A program made the position numbers and the translations under genes. Under the pieces are notes generated by a model, which was given only the letters and a program-made list of their open reading frames with translations, was not told where the DNA came from and did no database searches. Positions 1 through 11,206 of a stretch of 64,000 nt of DNA are shown here, piece after piece. The DNA lies in contig NC_134679.1 of assembly GCF_024713945.1 (NCBI RefSeq), positions 4,469,001-4,533,000 on the forward strand, written 5' to 3'. Each line of letters starts with the position of its first letter. The stretch's first letter is position 1. Origin of the DNA: Dermatophagoides farinae. Lineage: Eukaryota > Arthropoda > Arachnida > Sarcoptiformes > Pyroglyphidae.

Positions 1-1154
1 ATTCTTTACACAAAATTGTTCATTGCCCATCCATTGATAGTCATTCGAACAATATTGATGATGATGTAAGCCAAGATATTTATGATTCAAATGTTGACAA
101 AAATGAAATTGGCCATTTACAGGATGTTGCATTATCGCCGATTCATTTCGATAATGATAGCGATGTTGAATTCAATGAATTAATGGATTGCCACTATGAT
201 GACCGTATTGATGATGAACATGAAAAAATGCCTTCCAATCATTTTTTTGCCAATCTTTCATCTGATAACGAACAAGAAAATCAGTATCATGAAGACAATG
301 TATCAAGTTCACCCAAAAGATCTGATTACATTAATAGAATAGAAGATTCTAGTTCTCCTGAATTGATTATACGACGTCATAAGAAACAGAAACAAAAAAA
401 TTATTTTGATCGAATGTTGAAAATCGTTACAAATAATGATAATATTGCTCCAGTTAATTATGAAAATAATTTGCGCCGATCACAACGAAATCGTATAAAG
501 CCATTGGATTATTGGCGTGGTCAACGTCCAATTTATAAAATGGAACAGAAACAAATTAATGACCAAGTTGTGACTATGCCCACAATTGTTGGTATAGCTA
601 AACCATGTCAACCTGTCATTAAACGACGTCGGTTTAATAAAAAAACTAACAAAAGAAATATAAATAACAATGCGGATGACAATGGCAACAATAATGAACA
701 TCAATGTTATGAAACGCAAACTTCTTCAAATGCTAGAACAAAATTACAGGACATTCTAAATCTATCGGTTCAATCCAAAAAAATCCCACAGAAATCATTG
801 ATCAATTGTCCAGAATTTGTAAAAAATATTCCATCGCTCAATTTTAAACCATCTGAAAAGTCTAAAGGAATTCATACAGCTTTAATCGAAAAAGATGATC
901 GAGGAAGAGCATTCGGTATGATGCGATTTGAATCATTCGCATCGAAAAAGAAAGGTCGTAATGGTTCCTATACTACATATTTCATGGTCATTTATGGAGC
1001 ATTTATATTGAAAGTAGATGATGAAGATGACGTTCTCATAAAGAGTGGGTCATATTTTAAAATTCTTCCAAAATCCGAATATTCTATCAAAAATGTTCGT
1101 AATGATGAATCTTTAATACATTTTCTTGTTACGCAAGAACAATCGTCAAATTGA
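1..1154 (+). CDS. CENPC: CENP-C homologue, 3' part (5' end outside window)
   Basis: The reading frame is open from the first base to the stop at 1152-1154, so the gene enters from the left and its start is not in the window; an in-frame ATG at 183 is probably internal. Two hallmarks identify it. One is a CENP-C motif at about nt 471-540 (RRSQRNRIKPLDYWRGQRP), the element that in other animals and yeast binds the acidic patch and C-terminus of the centromeric nucleosome. The other is a C-terminal cupin-type dimerisation fold over the last ~100 residues (from FKPSEKSKG onward). The upstream part is acidic, Asn/Asp-rich and low-complexity, as usual in this fast-evolving family. The product should be an inner kinetochore scaffold linking centromeric chromatin to the outer kinetochore. 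It is convergent with GHITM (stops 168 bp apart). Family assignment is confident; its function in this organism is inferred. Confidence 0.85.
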   Translation, partial: SLHKIVHCPSIDSHSNNIDDDVSQDIYDSNVDKNEIGHLQDVALSPIHFDNDSDVEFNELMDCHYDDRIDDEHEKMPSNHFFANLSSDNEQENQYHEDNVSSSPKRSDYINRIEDSSSPELIIRRHKKQKQKNYFDRMLKIVTNNDNIAPVNYENNLRRSQRNRIKPLDYWRGQRPIYKMEQKQINDQVVTMPTIVGIAKPCQPVIKRRRFNKKTNKRNINNNADDNGNNNEHQCYETQTSSNARTKLQDILNLSVQSKKIPQKSLINCPEFVKNIPSLNFKPSEKSKGIHTALIEKDDRGRAFGMMRFESFASKKKGRNGSYTTYFMVIYGAFILKVDDEDDVLIKSGSYFKILPKSEYSIKNVRNDESLIHFLVTQEQSSN

Positions 1155-1322
1155 ATGAGATTTTTATTCTTTTAATATTTTTTTTTGTTCTCACATAAAT
1201 ATTGGATACAAAATTTCATTCATAATAATAAACTTAAGCATCATCAATAAATTTAAAACTGTATTGTAAAGATAATTGAGTAAAAATAGAAAAATCTACA
1301 ATTTTAATTATGAAAAGTGTTT

Positions 1323-2487
1323 TTAACGTCTTTTCGATCCTGATCCATTAGCCAATATTGTTGCTATTCGAACGAAAATGTTGATGACATCCATGTAGAT
1401 TGAAATCGAGCTGGATAGAAAGTAATTGTCATATTTTTTAGTTTGTTTATTTCAATTGAATTTTTGTAAACTTACGCATTGACTGGATCATATGGTACCA
1501 TTGCATATGGTGGATGGGTTTCAGCACGACGAACAATTCGTTGTGTATCATAGAGTAAGAATGCAGAGAATAATAAAAGACCACCATATAAACTGATCGA
1601 ATATAGGGATGCACCCAATGCTGTCGTTGGTGGTAGAAACATTGAGCCCATTGATGCAGCAAATACGAGACCTAAGCCAAGGGCTAATGGGCCGCCCATC
1701 ATTAGGAATTTATCATTGGGAGCACAATAAGCAATGGCCGATAATGCACCGGAAATTCCAGCAGTATAGAGAGCAGCACGTAACATGAGCGGTCCACCCA
1801 ATATGCAAAGTGGAGCAATTACAGCACCAACTACTCCACAATGTAATGCCCATGCTAATTGTTTGCTGCCGAATCCTTCACGATATGGTATTGATTGTGC
1901 CACCATTGATGTACCTATCATAGCTCCGATAGTCAATAAGATGCCCATCATTGAATTTTTCGTCACCAAATTCATCACCAAAGGACTACGAAAAGCAGCA
2001 ATTGCCGAACCAGCAGTAATGGCCAATCCCGATCCAAAATAAAAATAGGTACTTTTGATACGTTCGCGAACATATGTAGGCCATGCACTATTTGGGTGAA
2101 AATGAATATTTTTTGTTATATGATTTGAATAAATGATACATACTAAGCATTTTCCAATGTTCCAGGTGTGTTAGCCAAACCAAATCCATAATAACAAAGT
2201 GCACCAATACCAAACAATGAAGCACCTGCAACTGCTGATGAACCAAATGCAAATGGTGCACCAGTAGTCGGTTGCATAAGAATCTCTTTAAATGATCGAC
2301 GATCCTTGGTAATCGGAATGGATCGTGTGCTTGTTCCACCTCGAGTACCTCGACGTCCAACGGAAAAGAATCGAACATTCTGGAACAAAGAAGTACCATT
2401 CTTTGGAGAACCGCTAGTAGTGATCACGACAAATTTTGTGTGTCGTAAACAGTTGAAAAGATACGGATTTCTTACGAAAATAGACAT
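1323..2487 (-). CDS. GHITM: GHITM / TMBIM5, mitochondrial inner-membrane BAX-inhibitor-like protein
   Basis: Three exons: 2487-2144, 2087-1476 and 1410-1323, giving 347 residues (human protein about 345). The start at 2487 was chosen because it begins a basic, Ser/Arg-rich presequence (MSIFVRNPYLFNCLRHTKF) typical of mitochondrial import; an upstream in-frame ATG at 2613 would add an unrelated extension. After the first splice the sequence AYAWPTYVRERI is the conserved family segment before the membrane part. At least six hydrophobic helices rich in Gly/Ala follow, then the conserved LLFSAFLLYDTQRIVRRAE segment and a last exon ending in SISIYMDVINIFVRIATIL and a short basic tail. Family members maintain cristae and act in mitochondrial cation/proton exchange. 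The start lies 233 bp from the divergent gene at 2721, so the two may share a promoter. Confidence 0.93.
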
Positions 2488-2720
2488 TTTTCTACTGAGA
2501 GGTGAAAAAAATTGTACTTTTAATTGTTTTCTGACGCAATTCTGTGATTTAATCAAACATATATAGATGATGTCAAAATAAAAACATAATTTTTCAGTGC
2601 TGCCACCTAACAATTAGCTACATTGTTTATGAATAAACTATTCGTTTTATTCGTTGAATTTTCACGCGCTTTCAAAAGTTGTTGATTGTTCAAGATATCT
2701 TGCAATAAACAAAAAAAATC

Positions 2721-3300
2721 ATGAGTGCCCAAAACGAAATGAAACACATTTTCAAATCACTTATAGTCGATTTGAAGGAAAATTTTAGCGAAGAATTTGA
2801 TCAGATGAAACTGTATGAAAATGTCGGTGTACTTGAAAAAAACGCTGGTAAAATGTTGAAAAAATACAATGGTTACATGGTAAGTGTTTCAACGGTTTTT
2901 TATATGCTAATTTTGTTATATTATTTCAAAAAGACCAAGGTAGAGAAACAACTAGATTCACGTTTAGAAGTGATCAAAACTCAAGACAAATTTGAAAAAA
3001 ATTTGGACCACAACATGGACGATGAATCTATCCAGAAAATAGTGAAAATCATAACTGTAAGTAATTTTTAATTTTTTCTCAATATTTTAGAACCGGTTGA
3101 CTTATATTCTTTCTCACACAAAGGATATGAATGAAATTAAAGAGATGAACAAAGCGATACTTGAAACAAAAATAGAAGATGAATTAAAGGAAAAAGAAAT
3201 CGATGACCTAAAGCAGACATTGGAATTATTAAAAAATGAGCCATTAAAATCCATTGATCAATTGCTCCAACAACAGGAAAAACAACCACCACAAGAATGA
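2721..3300 (+). CDS. Unrecognised small coiled-coil protein
   Basis: Three exons, 2721-2879, 2934-3056 and 3091-3300, encode 163 residues with in-phase GTAAGT donors. I do not recognise the family. The protein is highly charged and almost wholly helical in character. Heptad-like stretches occur around residues 50-80 and 105-150 (MNEIKEMNKAILETKIEDEL), and the tail is rich in Gln and Pro (QQQEKQPPQE). There is no signal peptide or membrane segment. The size and coiled-coil pattern resemble small subunits of structural complexes such as kinetochore, centrosome or tethering complexes, but no signature residue decides this. It is transcribed divergently from GHITM over a 233 bp spacer. Confidence 0.7.
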
Positions 3301-3613
3301 CTTTGATTGATTTCTTTCATTAACATATTGTATATTCATAATAAATGATAAAAAAAATTCAAAACTTTTTTGCTTTCGAACAAGCTTTAAATTTATTAAT
3401 TAAATTAAATGAGTTGTTTGCCATATGAGTGAATTCAATTATTTGTCAATCCAACTTAATGAGCTGTAATTTCTATTTATGCATATAGCAGCCTTTAAAG
3501 ATCATTTCATCATCATCATTTCATTAAAATTCGAACCGGAAATTTTACATCCTGGCTTTAGTTTCGAGTTATCATCATATTGTTTACTCTCGTTCTTGTT
3601 TTCGACAAATACG
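3301..3613. other. Intergenic spacer
   Basis: About 310 bp between the coiled-coil gene and BRK1. It is AT-rich with an AATAAATG-type polyadenylation signal near 3340 for the upstream gene. An in-frame ATG at 3479 precedes the BRK1 start, but the intervening residues are not conserved in BRK1, so this part is treated as 5' leader. Confidence 0.5.
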
Positions 3614-3895
3614 ATGGACAGTTTTACTGATTCTGAATGTTTACGATTAGACATCATCGATGATTGGAAGAATCGTGAATTTATGCATAAAATTACCGAC
3701 CTATTTACCAATTTTACCAATAAATTGAACCGTATGGGTATTGTATGGCAAACGAAAATGAAAATATTGAATCAAAAATTAGAGATTATTGAAAAACAAA
3801 TTAATCTTTTGGAGAATCAAATTTATTCAAATAATAATTTTAATAAGATGGTTATTGATTATGAACAAAAAGATTTTGATGATGATTTCGAATAA
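3614..3895 (+). CDS. BRK1: BRK1/HSPC300, small subunit of the SCAR/WAVE complex
   Basis: A single exon of 93 residues. The core (IDDWKNREFMHKI, then a helix through LNQKLEIIEKQINLLENQI) aligns with human BRK1, which has DWANREYIEIIT followed by LNEKLTALERRIEYIEARV. The protein is one long amphipathic helix that packs with SCAR/WAVE and ABI in the pentameric complex activating Arp2/3-driven actin assembly. The start at 3614 was chosen because it gives an N-terminus close in length to the family (about 75 aa). The C-terminus has about 20 extra residues ending in an acidic DFDDDFE. The stop lies only 13 bp from the FIBP stop on the other strand, so the two transcripts must overlap at their 3' ends. 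Confidence 0.9.
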   Translation: MDSFTDSECLRLDIIDDWKNREFMHKITDLFTNFTNKLNRMGIVWQTKMKILNQKLEIIEKQINLLENQIYSNNNFNKMVIDYEQKDFDDDFE

Positions 3896-3908
3896 CAAAT
3901 AAGTATTA

Positions 3909-5176
3909 TCAGTAATACATTTTCAATACACAACTATTGAATGTGGTAATAAAACGATCCCAAACTTTAAACAGATTCCGATTGCTAAATAAAAAAGAGA
4001 ATATTAAATTTTCTCAAAATGCAATAAACAGAACATTTTTTTACCTTTTGAATGATTCAATAAACTGTGGACTTTCTTTGTAATGCTGAAGGAACAATGT
4101 TGTTTCCGTTTGATTGAATTTAATCGCTTTGAATAATTCTATGATTTTTTCTACTATATCAAGAAAAAGGTCACGGATCTCTTTGCTGTGATTAAGGCCA
4201 TAGGCAATGTTGATAATATTTCTTGAAATATTCTAAATGGAAAAAAATCCTGAAAATTGAAACAATTCTTTAAAACTTTAAACTTACTTTGAAAGCCATA
4301 TCAATATCATTGAATTTTTTCTCGGTCAAATTTGGTTTCAACATTCGCAATACCAATAGACGATGTTCTTCTAAATTATCCTTGTCCAACAGTGTTCGTA
4401 AATCACGTAGTTCATGTAGAAATTCTCGATCAATATCCATGGTTGTTTCTTCATATTTACAATCAGGATTATTGCACGACCAATTGTTCATGATTTCAAG
4501 TGAACAGTGTAAAAAATCGGTAAACTGAAGATATTGAAGTTTTCGTTTGGATGTTTCAAAACGATTATTTGCTATGTAAACGATGGCTGCATATTTTTTA
4601 GCCAAATCCGGTGGTAACAAGAAATGAGATTGTATATTTTGGCACAGATTACCGGGAATATCTTCTACCATTTTGAACACCCGTTTTATGTTGTCAAATT
4701 GTCGTCGACAACTTTTGATCGACACTTCGGTACGTTCGCTTACTTCGTCCAATTCTTTTCGATTTCTTGCAGATAATTTTTTACCTAGAATTTCGCGTAC
4801 AACTGTATCTTTAAAATCATAATACTTTTCAATTAACATTTGCTGTGTAACCGGTGTCATCTGAAATGTCCATTGTTCGGACAATTGAATGGGAATGTGC
4901 AATAATTTCTCCAACATCTGAAAGGTTCGATATTGGTCAAGTACGTAGCTAATAATAAGATCTTCGTGTACATTGTTTAGGCTTAAAAAATCTTTTTCAC
5001 GAACTTCTTTTGCTGCTTGTTGGGCTATGTTAAAATGATTGACAGAATGGTTAATGACATTTTTAAATTAAAAGACGAGATTTTTGCTTACCAGGATAAC
5101 CATCAAGCCAATAATCATAGATTTTAGGATCAATTAATGTATTGTTACCGATGAATACATCTACTTCGGTAAACAT
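3909..5176 (-). CDS. FIBP: FIBP, acidic FGF intracellular-binding protein homologue
   Basis: Four exons: 5176-5092, 5024-4288, 4232-4045 and 3984-3909, giving 361 residues (human 357-364). Residues match human FIBP throughout. The N-terminus MFTEVDVFIGNNTLIDPKIY corresponds to the family DIFVGNTTLID. The middle contains EILGKKLSARNRKELD and SIKSCRRQFDNIKRVFKMVE. The segment AAIVYIANNRFETSKRKLQY is almost identical. The end VWDRFITTFNSCVLKMYY parallels the family LWDRYMGTLRGCLLRLYHD. Human FIBP binds intracellular FGF1 and has been tied to left-right patterning and growth; its molecular activity is not settled. Intron phases are consistent in every join. It is divergent from URM1 (344 bp spacer) and convergent with BRK1. 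Confidence 0.93.
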
Positions 5177-5520
5177 CTTCGTTGCTGTGGTTGTTGGCGA
5201 CGTAAATGACGTTGATGGCGATGAGTTTCGTTGAAACAAAATAAAACTAGAATCAATATAAATAATGCTAATGATGAAAAAATAAATGCAAATATTGCCG
5301 TCGAACAATAAAAATTTCTTACAACATTGACATGACAGTAACATTCCTCTACGGTCATAATAGACAAACAGATATGGATAGGTTAAAACAGATTGAATTG
5401 TTGCAGCAAGCGTTGTAACTTTTGAACAATTTTTCAGTTAATTTTTAATTTGTTTTTCATTGAAACATTTTGATTTTTATTCGCAAAATTTTAGAACAAA
5501 TTCTATTCGATAATCAAATC
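5177..5520. promoter_or_regulatory. Shared upstream region of FIBP and URM1
   Basis: The 344 bp between the divergent start codons of FIBP and URM1 must hold both promoters and 5' leaders. I see no clear TATA box. Long open frames on the minus strand here do not match anything and probably occur by chance. Confidence 0.45.
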
Positions 5521-5829
5521 ATGGAAATCACTGTCGAATTTACAGGTGGTGCTGAACTATTATTCGGTAATGTAAAAAAACATCAAATGACATTATCCAA
5601 TGATGACGATGATATGAAACAACATCCATGGACAATAAAACGATTGATTGGTCATCTTCGAGATGAACATCTTAAAGAGCGACCAGAATTATTTTGTTCA
5701 GGTGATTCAGTGAGACCTGGAATTCTTGTACTTGTTAATGATATCGATTGGGAACTATTGGGTGATAAAGATTATCATTTAAAAACTAATGACCAGATTT
5801 CATTTATATCAACACTTCATGGCGGATAA
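5521..5829 (+). CDS. URM1: URM1, ubiquitin-related modifier 1
   Basis: A single exon of 102 residues, the normal length for URM1. It starts [17 protein letters not shown] and ends in the obligatory diglycine (STLHGG), the site that is adenylated and thiocarboxylated by the MOCS3/Uba4 enzyme. The segment [17 protein letters not shown] is diagnostic. URM1 serves as the sulfur carrier for 2-thiolation of wobble uridine in Lys, Gln and Glu tRNAs, and also as a protein modifier under oxidative stress. In-frame codons continue upstream to 5470, but residues before MEITV do not belong to the family, so 5521 is the preferred start. It is convergent with the syntaxin-6-like gene. Confidence 0.96.
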   Translation: MEITVEFTGGAELLFGNVKKHQMTLSNDDDDMKQHPWTIKRLIGHLRDEHLKERPELFCSGDSVRPGILVLVNDIDWELLGDKDYHLKTNDQISFISTLHGG

Positions 5830-6101
5830 TATTTGTTTTATTCATTCCATTCATAAAACGTAAAAGGAAAACTTTTAATACATGAAAAAAATTGTAGGTG
5901 TTTTATATTTTATTTTCCTCATTAGCCAAAAACCTTGATTAATTGTTTTTTGTTTGTCACAGTTTTTTCAGGTATTTACAAAAAAAAAAATTTGGAATGT
6001 CATTTTTCTACTAATAAATTATCATCTTGTCAATTTTATATTGTATACAGCGGCATTTGCGTCATGGCCCAATCCATCATATATTGTAATAATCAATTTA
6101 A

Positions 6102-7011
6102 TTACCAAAAGAAAAATACTAATAAAACAATGATTGCCGTTCCTGTGAAACCGGCGATGACTTTTTGTTTATCATCTATGATAATTAAAAAAAAAAATGT
6201 TATTATTCAATTAATTTAATTTTAATTTAAAATTACCAATGTTCAACCAGAGCCGTCTGATTCCTTCCAATTTATTCGGTCTTGCATTAATGACATTAAT
6301 TGTATGGTCAGCTTCGTCTAATGTTCTGTTGATTAGGGAGAGAATATATATATTTTCTGTTTCATTAATAATTAATATATTACAACTTACATTGAATGAT
6401 TTGGTACATAAGGTGATTTATGTGATTCATCATCATCGAACACCTGTTTTGTATTGGCAGAACTATCCGGTTCATTAATCAAACGATAATATTTTGTTTG
6501 TTTTGGTAATTGTTGTGAACCAAAATTGATTGTATAATCCACTTTTTTAAATATATTATTGCCTTTTGTTAGCTGTTCGGTCATTGATTTAATTTCATCA
6601 CGAGTTTTATCGATGAATGATTTGCGTTTTGTCAGTTCAGTACCATCCAATGTTGTTGCTCTTTCACTATTTTCTATATAGAGTAATCCAAAATTAATCC
6701 ATTGAAATGTAATCGATTCGGCCAAACATACCAAGAGATTCTTCCAATTCATCTAGGTCCCATTGGATACTTTTCAGGCCATTTTTTAATTCAGTAACAA
6801 AAGCTGAATAATCTTCGCGGGATAATTGACTTGGATTAGATTGCAGCTCGGTCCATCGAGTAAAATTATTTCGAAGCTTATGTAAAGCATCGAATACTTC
6901 ACTAAGTAAAAAAAAAGTCCACAAAAAACAATTAATCATATGAGAACGATTTGAAAAAAAAACAAATAATAAATACTTTTGAACAATTAAGAATGGATCT
7001 TCCAACGACAT
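6102..7011 (-). CDS. Syntaxin-6-like protein with N-domain and membrane anchor but no evident SNARE motif
   Basis: Five exons: 7011-6977, 6901-6732, 6673-6391, 6325-6237 and 6175-6102, giving 216 residues (human STX6 has 255). The N-terminus is a clear syntaxin-6/10 N-terminal three-helix domain. It starts MSLEDPFLIVQ, continues with FTRWTELQSNPSQLSREDY and LKSIQWDLDELEESL, and has its third helix at TLDGTELTKRKSFIDKTRDE. The C-terminus is a single tail anchor, VIAGFTGTAIIVLLVFFFW, directly followed by the stop. Between them lies a polar linker and only about 29 residues (LDEADHTINVINARPNKLEG...), too short for an eight-heptad Qc-SNARE helix. All introns are 57-75 bp, so no exon can hide inside them. 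A role at the trans-Golgi or endosome is inferred from the N-domain only. Confidence 0.8.
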
Positions 7012-8488
7012 ATTTGTTTTATGATTCGATTTGAAAACTGATTAATTCAATCTTGAAAAAAATTGATTTTGTAAATTAAAGTGACAATCCAAAAAAAAAA
7101 TACCACATCAATCATCGATGAATCAATTTATCAGAAGTTAATGAGAATTGTGATAATACAAAGAAAAAAAATATGGCGTTGTCGCTATATATCAAAAAGC
7201 TGATACTTGTTATTTTCGATTTGATTAGATTTCGATGAAAAAAAAAAATTAATCGCAGTACTAATTGTAATGATATTTGGCCCTTTTTTCTGTCTGATAT
7301 GATGTTGTTATATGCACCAGAAAAACCACAAAAAAACGACATATACAATACACCGCACCTTTTCTCAATGGTTATGATGACGATGTTTTTAAGGATGCTA
7401 GCTTCGCACAATGGATGGCTGCCTGGAAACGATTTGATAGCATTCAACAAAAGAAAGAAATGTTGGATCTCTCAACGAATGAGTATGTGTGTATGTGTGG
7501 TTATGTTGTTCGTTGTCGATCAAGGCAACAACATAATATATCCATATAAACTACTATACGAGCTACCAAGTTTGACAAGCTTTAGAAAGTTCGAAGAGAG
7601 AGATAGAAAGACAGGCATAATACACACACACACACCTGGCTGGACATTCTATTTCTATGTATGCTATGGAAATTAGTGAGAGAAAAAACGTTTCATCGTT
7701 TATACACATACCAAAAAAAAAAAAAAACATTTCGATCACTTGTAATTTCTATTTATGGTAAAAATTGATGATTTTCATGAACAAATATTCAGAGAAATGT
7801 TGAAATAAATAAAACATTCCCGATATTGAAATAATAATTCGTTCGTTCAAAAGAATATAATCAAAAAGTTAGTCGAAAACAAAGGCATAAACTTAATATA
7901 AATTTGGATCTCTCATAATTAAAGTTCATTCATTATATGATTTACTCAAAATTTCTGAAGGTTATTGTTGTTTTCTTGATTTGGAACGACATCTTTTAAA
8001 AAGTTCATGAATGTCAATTTTAGCTGCCAAATCTTTGTGTGGGCGATTGCGAGATAATTGATGTAATTTTACTTTTTCAATTTAGAAACAACTCTATTTC
8101 TTGTTTAAATTCTTAATGGATCAAAATTCAAGGAGAATAATAACAGCTAAGACAGAGAATATTCCATGAAATAATTTATGAGTATGAATTAACATTTCTT
8201 GCGATACATCGATTCTATAGCCGCTACTATAGAGGCTCAATTTTTGATTCGTCCATCCCATTGAATCATTTATGATTTCAACATATTTCAATTTGTAATT
8301 CCATAGATTTTTTTTTTAAATAATAAATATAACTGTCAAATTGGATATTGTCAGGTGTATTCGATCATTGTCATCGAAACTACAATTGGGTTGATGATGA
8401 TGATCACGCCAATTTTTCTAAAATAATAGGCATCTCATATTTTTTTCTGCTCAATCATCAAGTTTATTCAGTTTTTTTCTCTTAATGA
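7012..8488. other. Intergenic region between syntaxin-6-like gene and TBC1D13
   Basis: About 1.5 kb between divergent start codons. It is AT-rich with poly-A/T runs and a short CA repeat near 7622-7636. A plus-strand open frame at 7299-7676 has no recognisable domain, no family-like composition and no splice support, so it is regarded as chance. Nothing else was seen. Confidence 0.4.
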
Positions 8489-10033
8489 ATGGCTTTCAAA
8501 CAAAGGTAAATCTTGCCATAATTGTTAGAACATATTTTTTCTTTCTTACTTCATCAAAATAAAAAACGCTTGATTGATTTGTATGTGTATAAAATTGTAT
8601 GGATGATGATTCATATTTTGTTCATTACAGGATACAATCATTTTATAATCTGATCTATGAAGAACAATTGGAGGTAGCATCGGCTCTTGACATCAGCCGA
8701 TTAAGAAAAATTTGTTTCGAATCTGGTTGTCCCGATGATGATAAACATATCCGTTCCATTGCATGGAAGGTTTGTGCCCATCTTCAATTTCTCGTCAACA
8801 ATTCTAATATTATTGCAATTTAGTTACTACTCAGTTATTTGCCCATCAACCGAAATGAATGGAACAAATGTTTGCAACAAAAACGTCAACTTTACCAAGA
8901 ATTTATTCGTGATCTTATAATCGAGAATGGTAATATTGGCCAATCTCAAGATGATCATGTAAGTTAGTTGCAAGAAAAATTTCAAATTTACGAATGACGT
9001 ATGTTTATAAAAAAAAACAGCCTTTGAACACTGATCCAAATAGCAATTGGAAGAACTATTTTCGTGAGAATGAAATTCTTCTACAAATGTGAGTTTTATT
9101 TTTTTTGAATTCCATTATGTTTACCGAATTCCAAAAATTTCAGTGACAAAGACGTCCGTCGCCTTTATCCGGACATATCATTTTTTCAGCAAAAAATTGC
9201 TCGCAAATTCAATTCATCTGACTGTGATATTCTTTCCGGACGTATGAATAATTCAGCTCATAGTATCGATGTGATCAAGGATTGTTTTGGAATGACCGAA
9301 ATACGTAAGAACAAAGTGTATGATCAAAATCAATCTATTGATAACATGCCAGCTGATTCGAATGATGGTGAATTCCATTGGCAAGTTGTGGCTCGAATAT
9401 TATTTATTTACGCTAAACTAAATCCCGGTCAAGGTTACGTGCAAGGAATGAACGAAATCATTGGACCGATATACTATGTATTTGCAAATGATTCCAAGTT
9501 GGAATGGCGTAATCACAGTGAAGCCGATACATTTTGGTGTTTTACCAATCTAATGAGCGAGATTCGGGACATCTTTAATAAGCATGCCGATTCTGATCGT
9601 TCATCGGGTATTGTAAGTCGAATGGATCGGCTAGTACAGATACTGAGCAAAGAAGATCAGGAGTTATGTCAACAGATAAATTTGATTCAAGGAATCAAAC
9701 CTCATTATTATGCATTCCGATGGATCACATTGTTGCTATCACAAGAGTTTCCATTGCCTGATGTTCTTCGTCTTTGGGACTATATGTTTTCTGATGAGAA
9801 TCGATTCGATTTTCTGCTTAAACTCTGCTGTTCAATGATTATGTAAGTTTCAATAGTTTAATTTCTTTCTTTATTTATCTTCTTTATTTGTTGTTCACTG
9901 ATCATACAGAATACTACGTGAACAGTTGATGAGTGGTGATTTTGCATCCAATATGAAATTGTTACAGAATTTTCCGGATTCAATTGAAATAACATTTATT
10001 GTTGCTCGTGCCAAAACTATACAGGCTTCATAG
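8489..10033 (+). CDS. TBC1D13: TBC1D13, Rab GTPase-activating protein
   Basis: Six exons (8489-8505, 8631-8769, 8824-8958, 9021-9088, 9144-9842, 9910-10033) encode 393 residues, close to human TBC1D13 (400). The TBC domain holds both catalytic fingers. The arginine-finger motif is IDKDVRRLYPDISFFQ, with the arginine in the IxxDxxR pattern. The glutamine finger lies in NPGQGYVQGMNEIIGPIYY. The C-terminal half (HYYAFRWITLLLSQEFPLPD, then LWDYMFSDENRFDFLL) is nearly superimposable on the human protein. In mammals TBC1D13 is a GAP for Rab35 and affects endosomal traffic. The tiny first exon (MAFKQ) was chosen because its phase fits the second-exon acceptor and the result matches the family N-terminus; an ATG four bases upstream is out of frame with it. 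Confidence 0.93.
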
Positions 10034-11206
10034 CAATCATTTCATATCTGTACTTTTATATTCTACAAATTATCTATCAACTCGTTGAACCCGCCCATGT
10101 ATTGAAACGCGCCTTAATATATATCTTGATTTGAATATGTTTAATTCTAAAATTGTAATAAATAAATATTCATTCAACAAGATGTAATTGATAACATTCA
10201 TGTATATTTTTTTTTGCTTATTTCGTTTATGTTCAATCTCATCCACTACCGAGGACAAGATCAATAAAAATAATGTGAATTGAAATATCAATAAATTCAG
10301 CACGATTGCCTTAAGGTACACTGTCGAACTTTCGGTCTTCAAATTAAGGTATACCGAAGCAAAATGATGATTATGACATTTAGCTATAGTAATGACATGT
10401 AGCCCATTCGGTATATACAGAAAAACCTGGTTCTAGTCATTAAGATGAATATATTGAATGAACAGGTCTTTCATGCTTCGTTTGCTTTTGTTATGTAAAA
10501 AAACAACCAGCAATGAAAGAAAATTATGACCGAAAAAAAGCAGGTAGATGGACTGATAAAAAAGGAGAGTGGTAGAGTGTAGTTATCTTAATCGACAAAA
10601 CTTTCTGAAGCTGAAAGTGAGAGTTCTTTGATACTGCCACTTGTTGATTTTTGATGGTCGATTCCTCTCCACTTTTTCTAGCACTTCAAAGTTATTAGAT
10701 TCTTGATCTGTGATTTGACCGAAAAAATCAATTCCAATTTGATTTGATATGTTCATTCACTTTTTGTGGTTGTTTGAGAACATTGAGGTATTTGAAAAAT
10801 TTTTCGATTTCATTCGATTTTGAATCGGTTACAATTGCAAATTAGCAATTATAACGTATGATCGAATTCATCGTTTAATGATCCAAATACATTTATGGTC
10901 ACATTAACATTGAGTCAAAGTGAAGTTTTTTTTTGATGATTTTCGGATCTCTTTTCTCTGTAAATATACAAATTTTTAAAACGAGAAAATTTTTCTATAA
11001 AGAAAAATAGCCTTGTCGGGGATCTAATTATTAATATTTTTGTAACACCCGCTTATAATTATTCAGCAATATTGAAATTTGTCTCTATCGTCATTCAATC
11101 CGATCACATTTGATTGCATCAATAAATGCTTGATGTTTTAATTTTTTTCTCGTTTGTACATTTTTGATTTGCTGGTCAAAGTGTTTTTTTATAGAGTAAG
11201 TTTAAG
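10034..11206. other. Intergenic region between TBC1D13 and the VWC gene
   Basis: About 1.2 kb, AT-rich, with no convincing coding potential on either strand. It contains a short inverted motif (ATACCGAA near 10350, TTCGGTAT near 10409) of no clear meaning. It presumably carries the TBC1D13 3' end and the promoter of the next gene. Confidence 0.4.

Noticed and set aside
480-719. Minus-strand open frame opposite CENP-C
   Set aside because: Mirror of the CENP-C coding strand with no domain of its own.
7299-7676. Plus-strand 125-codon open frame
   Set aside because: Includes low-complexity and CA-repeat sequence, no recognisable features, no conserved start context.
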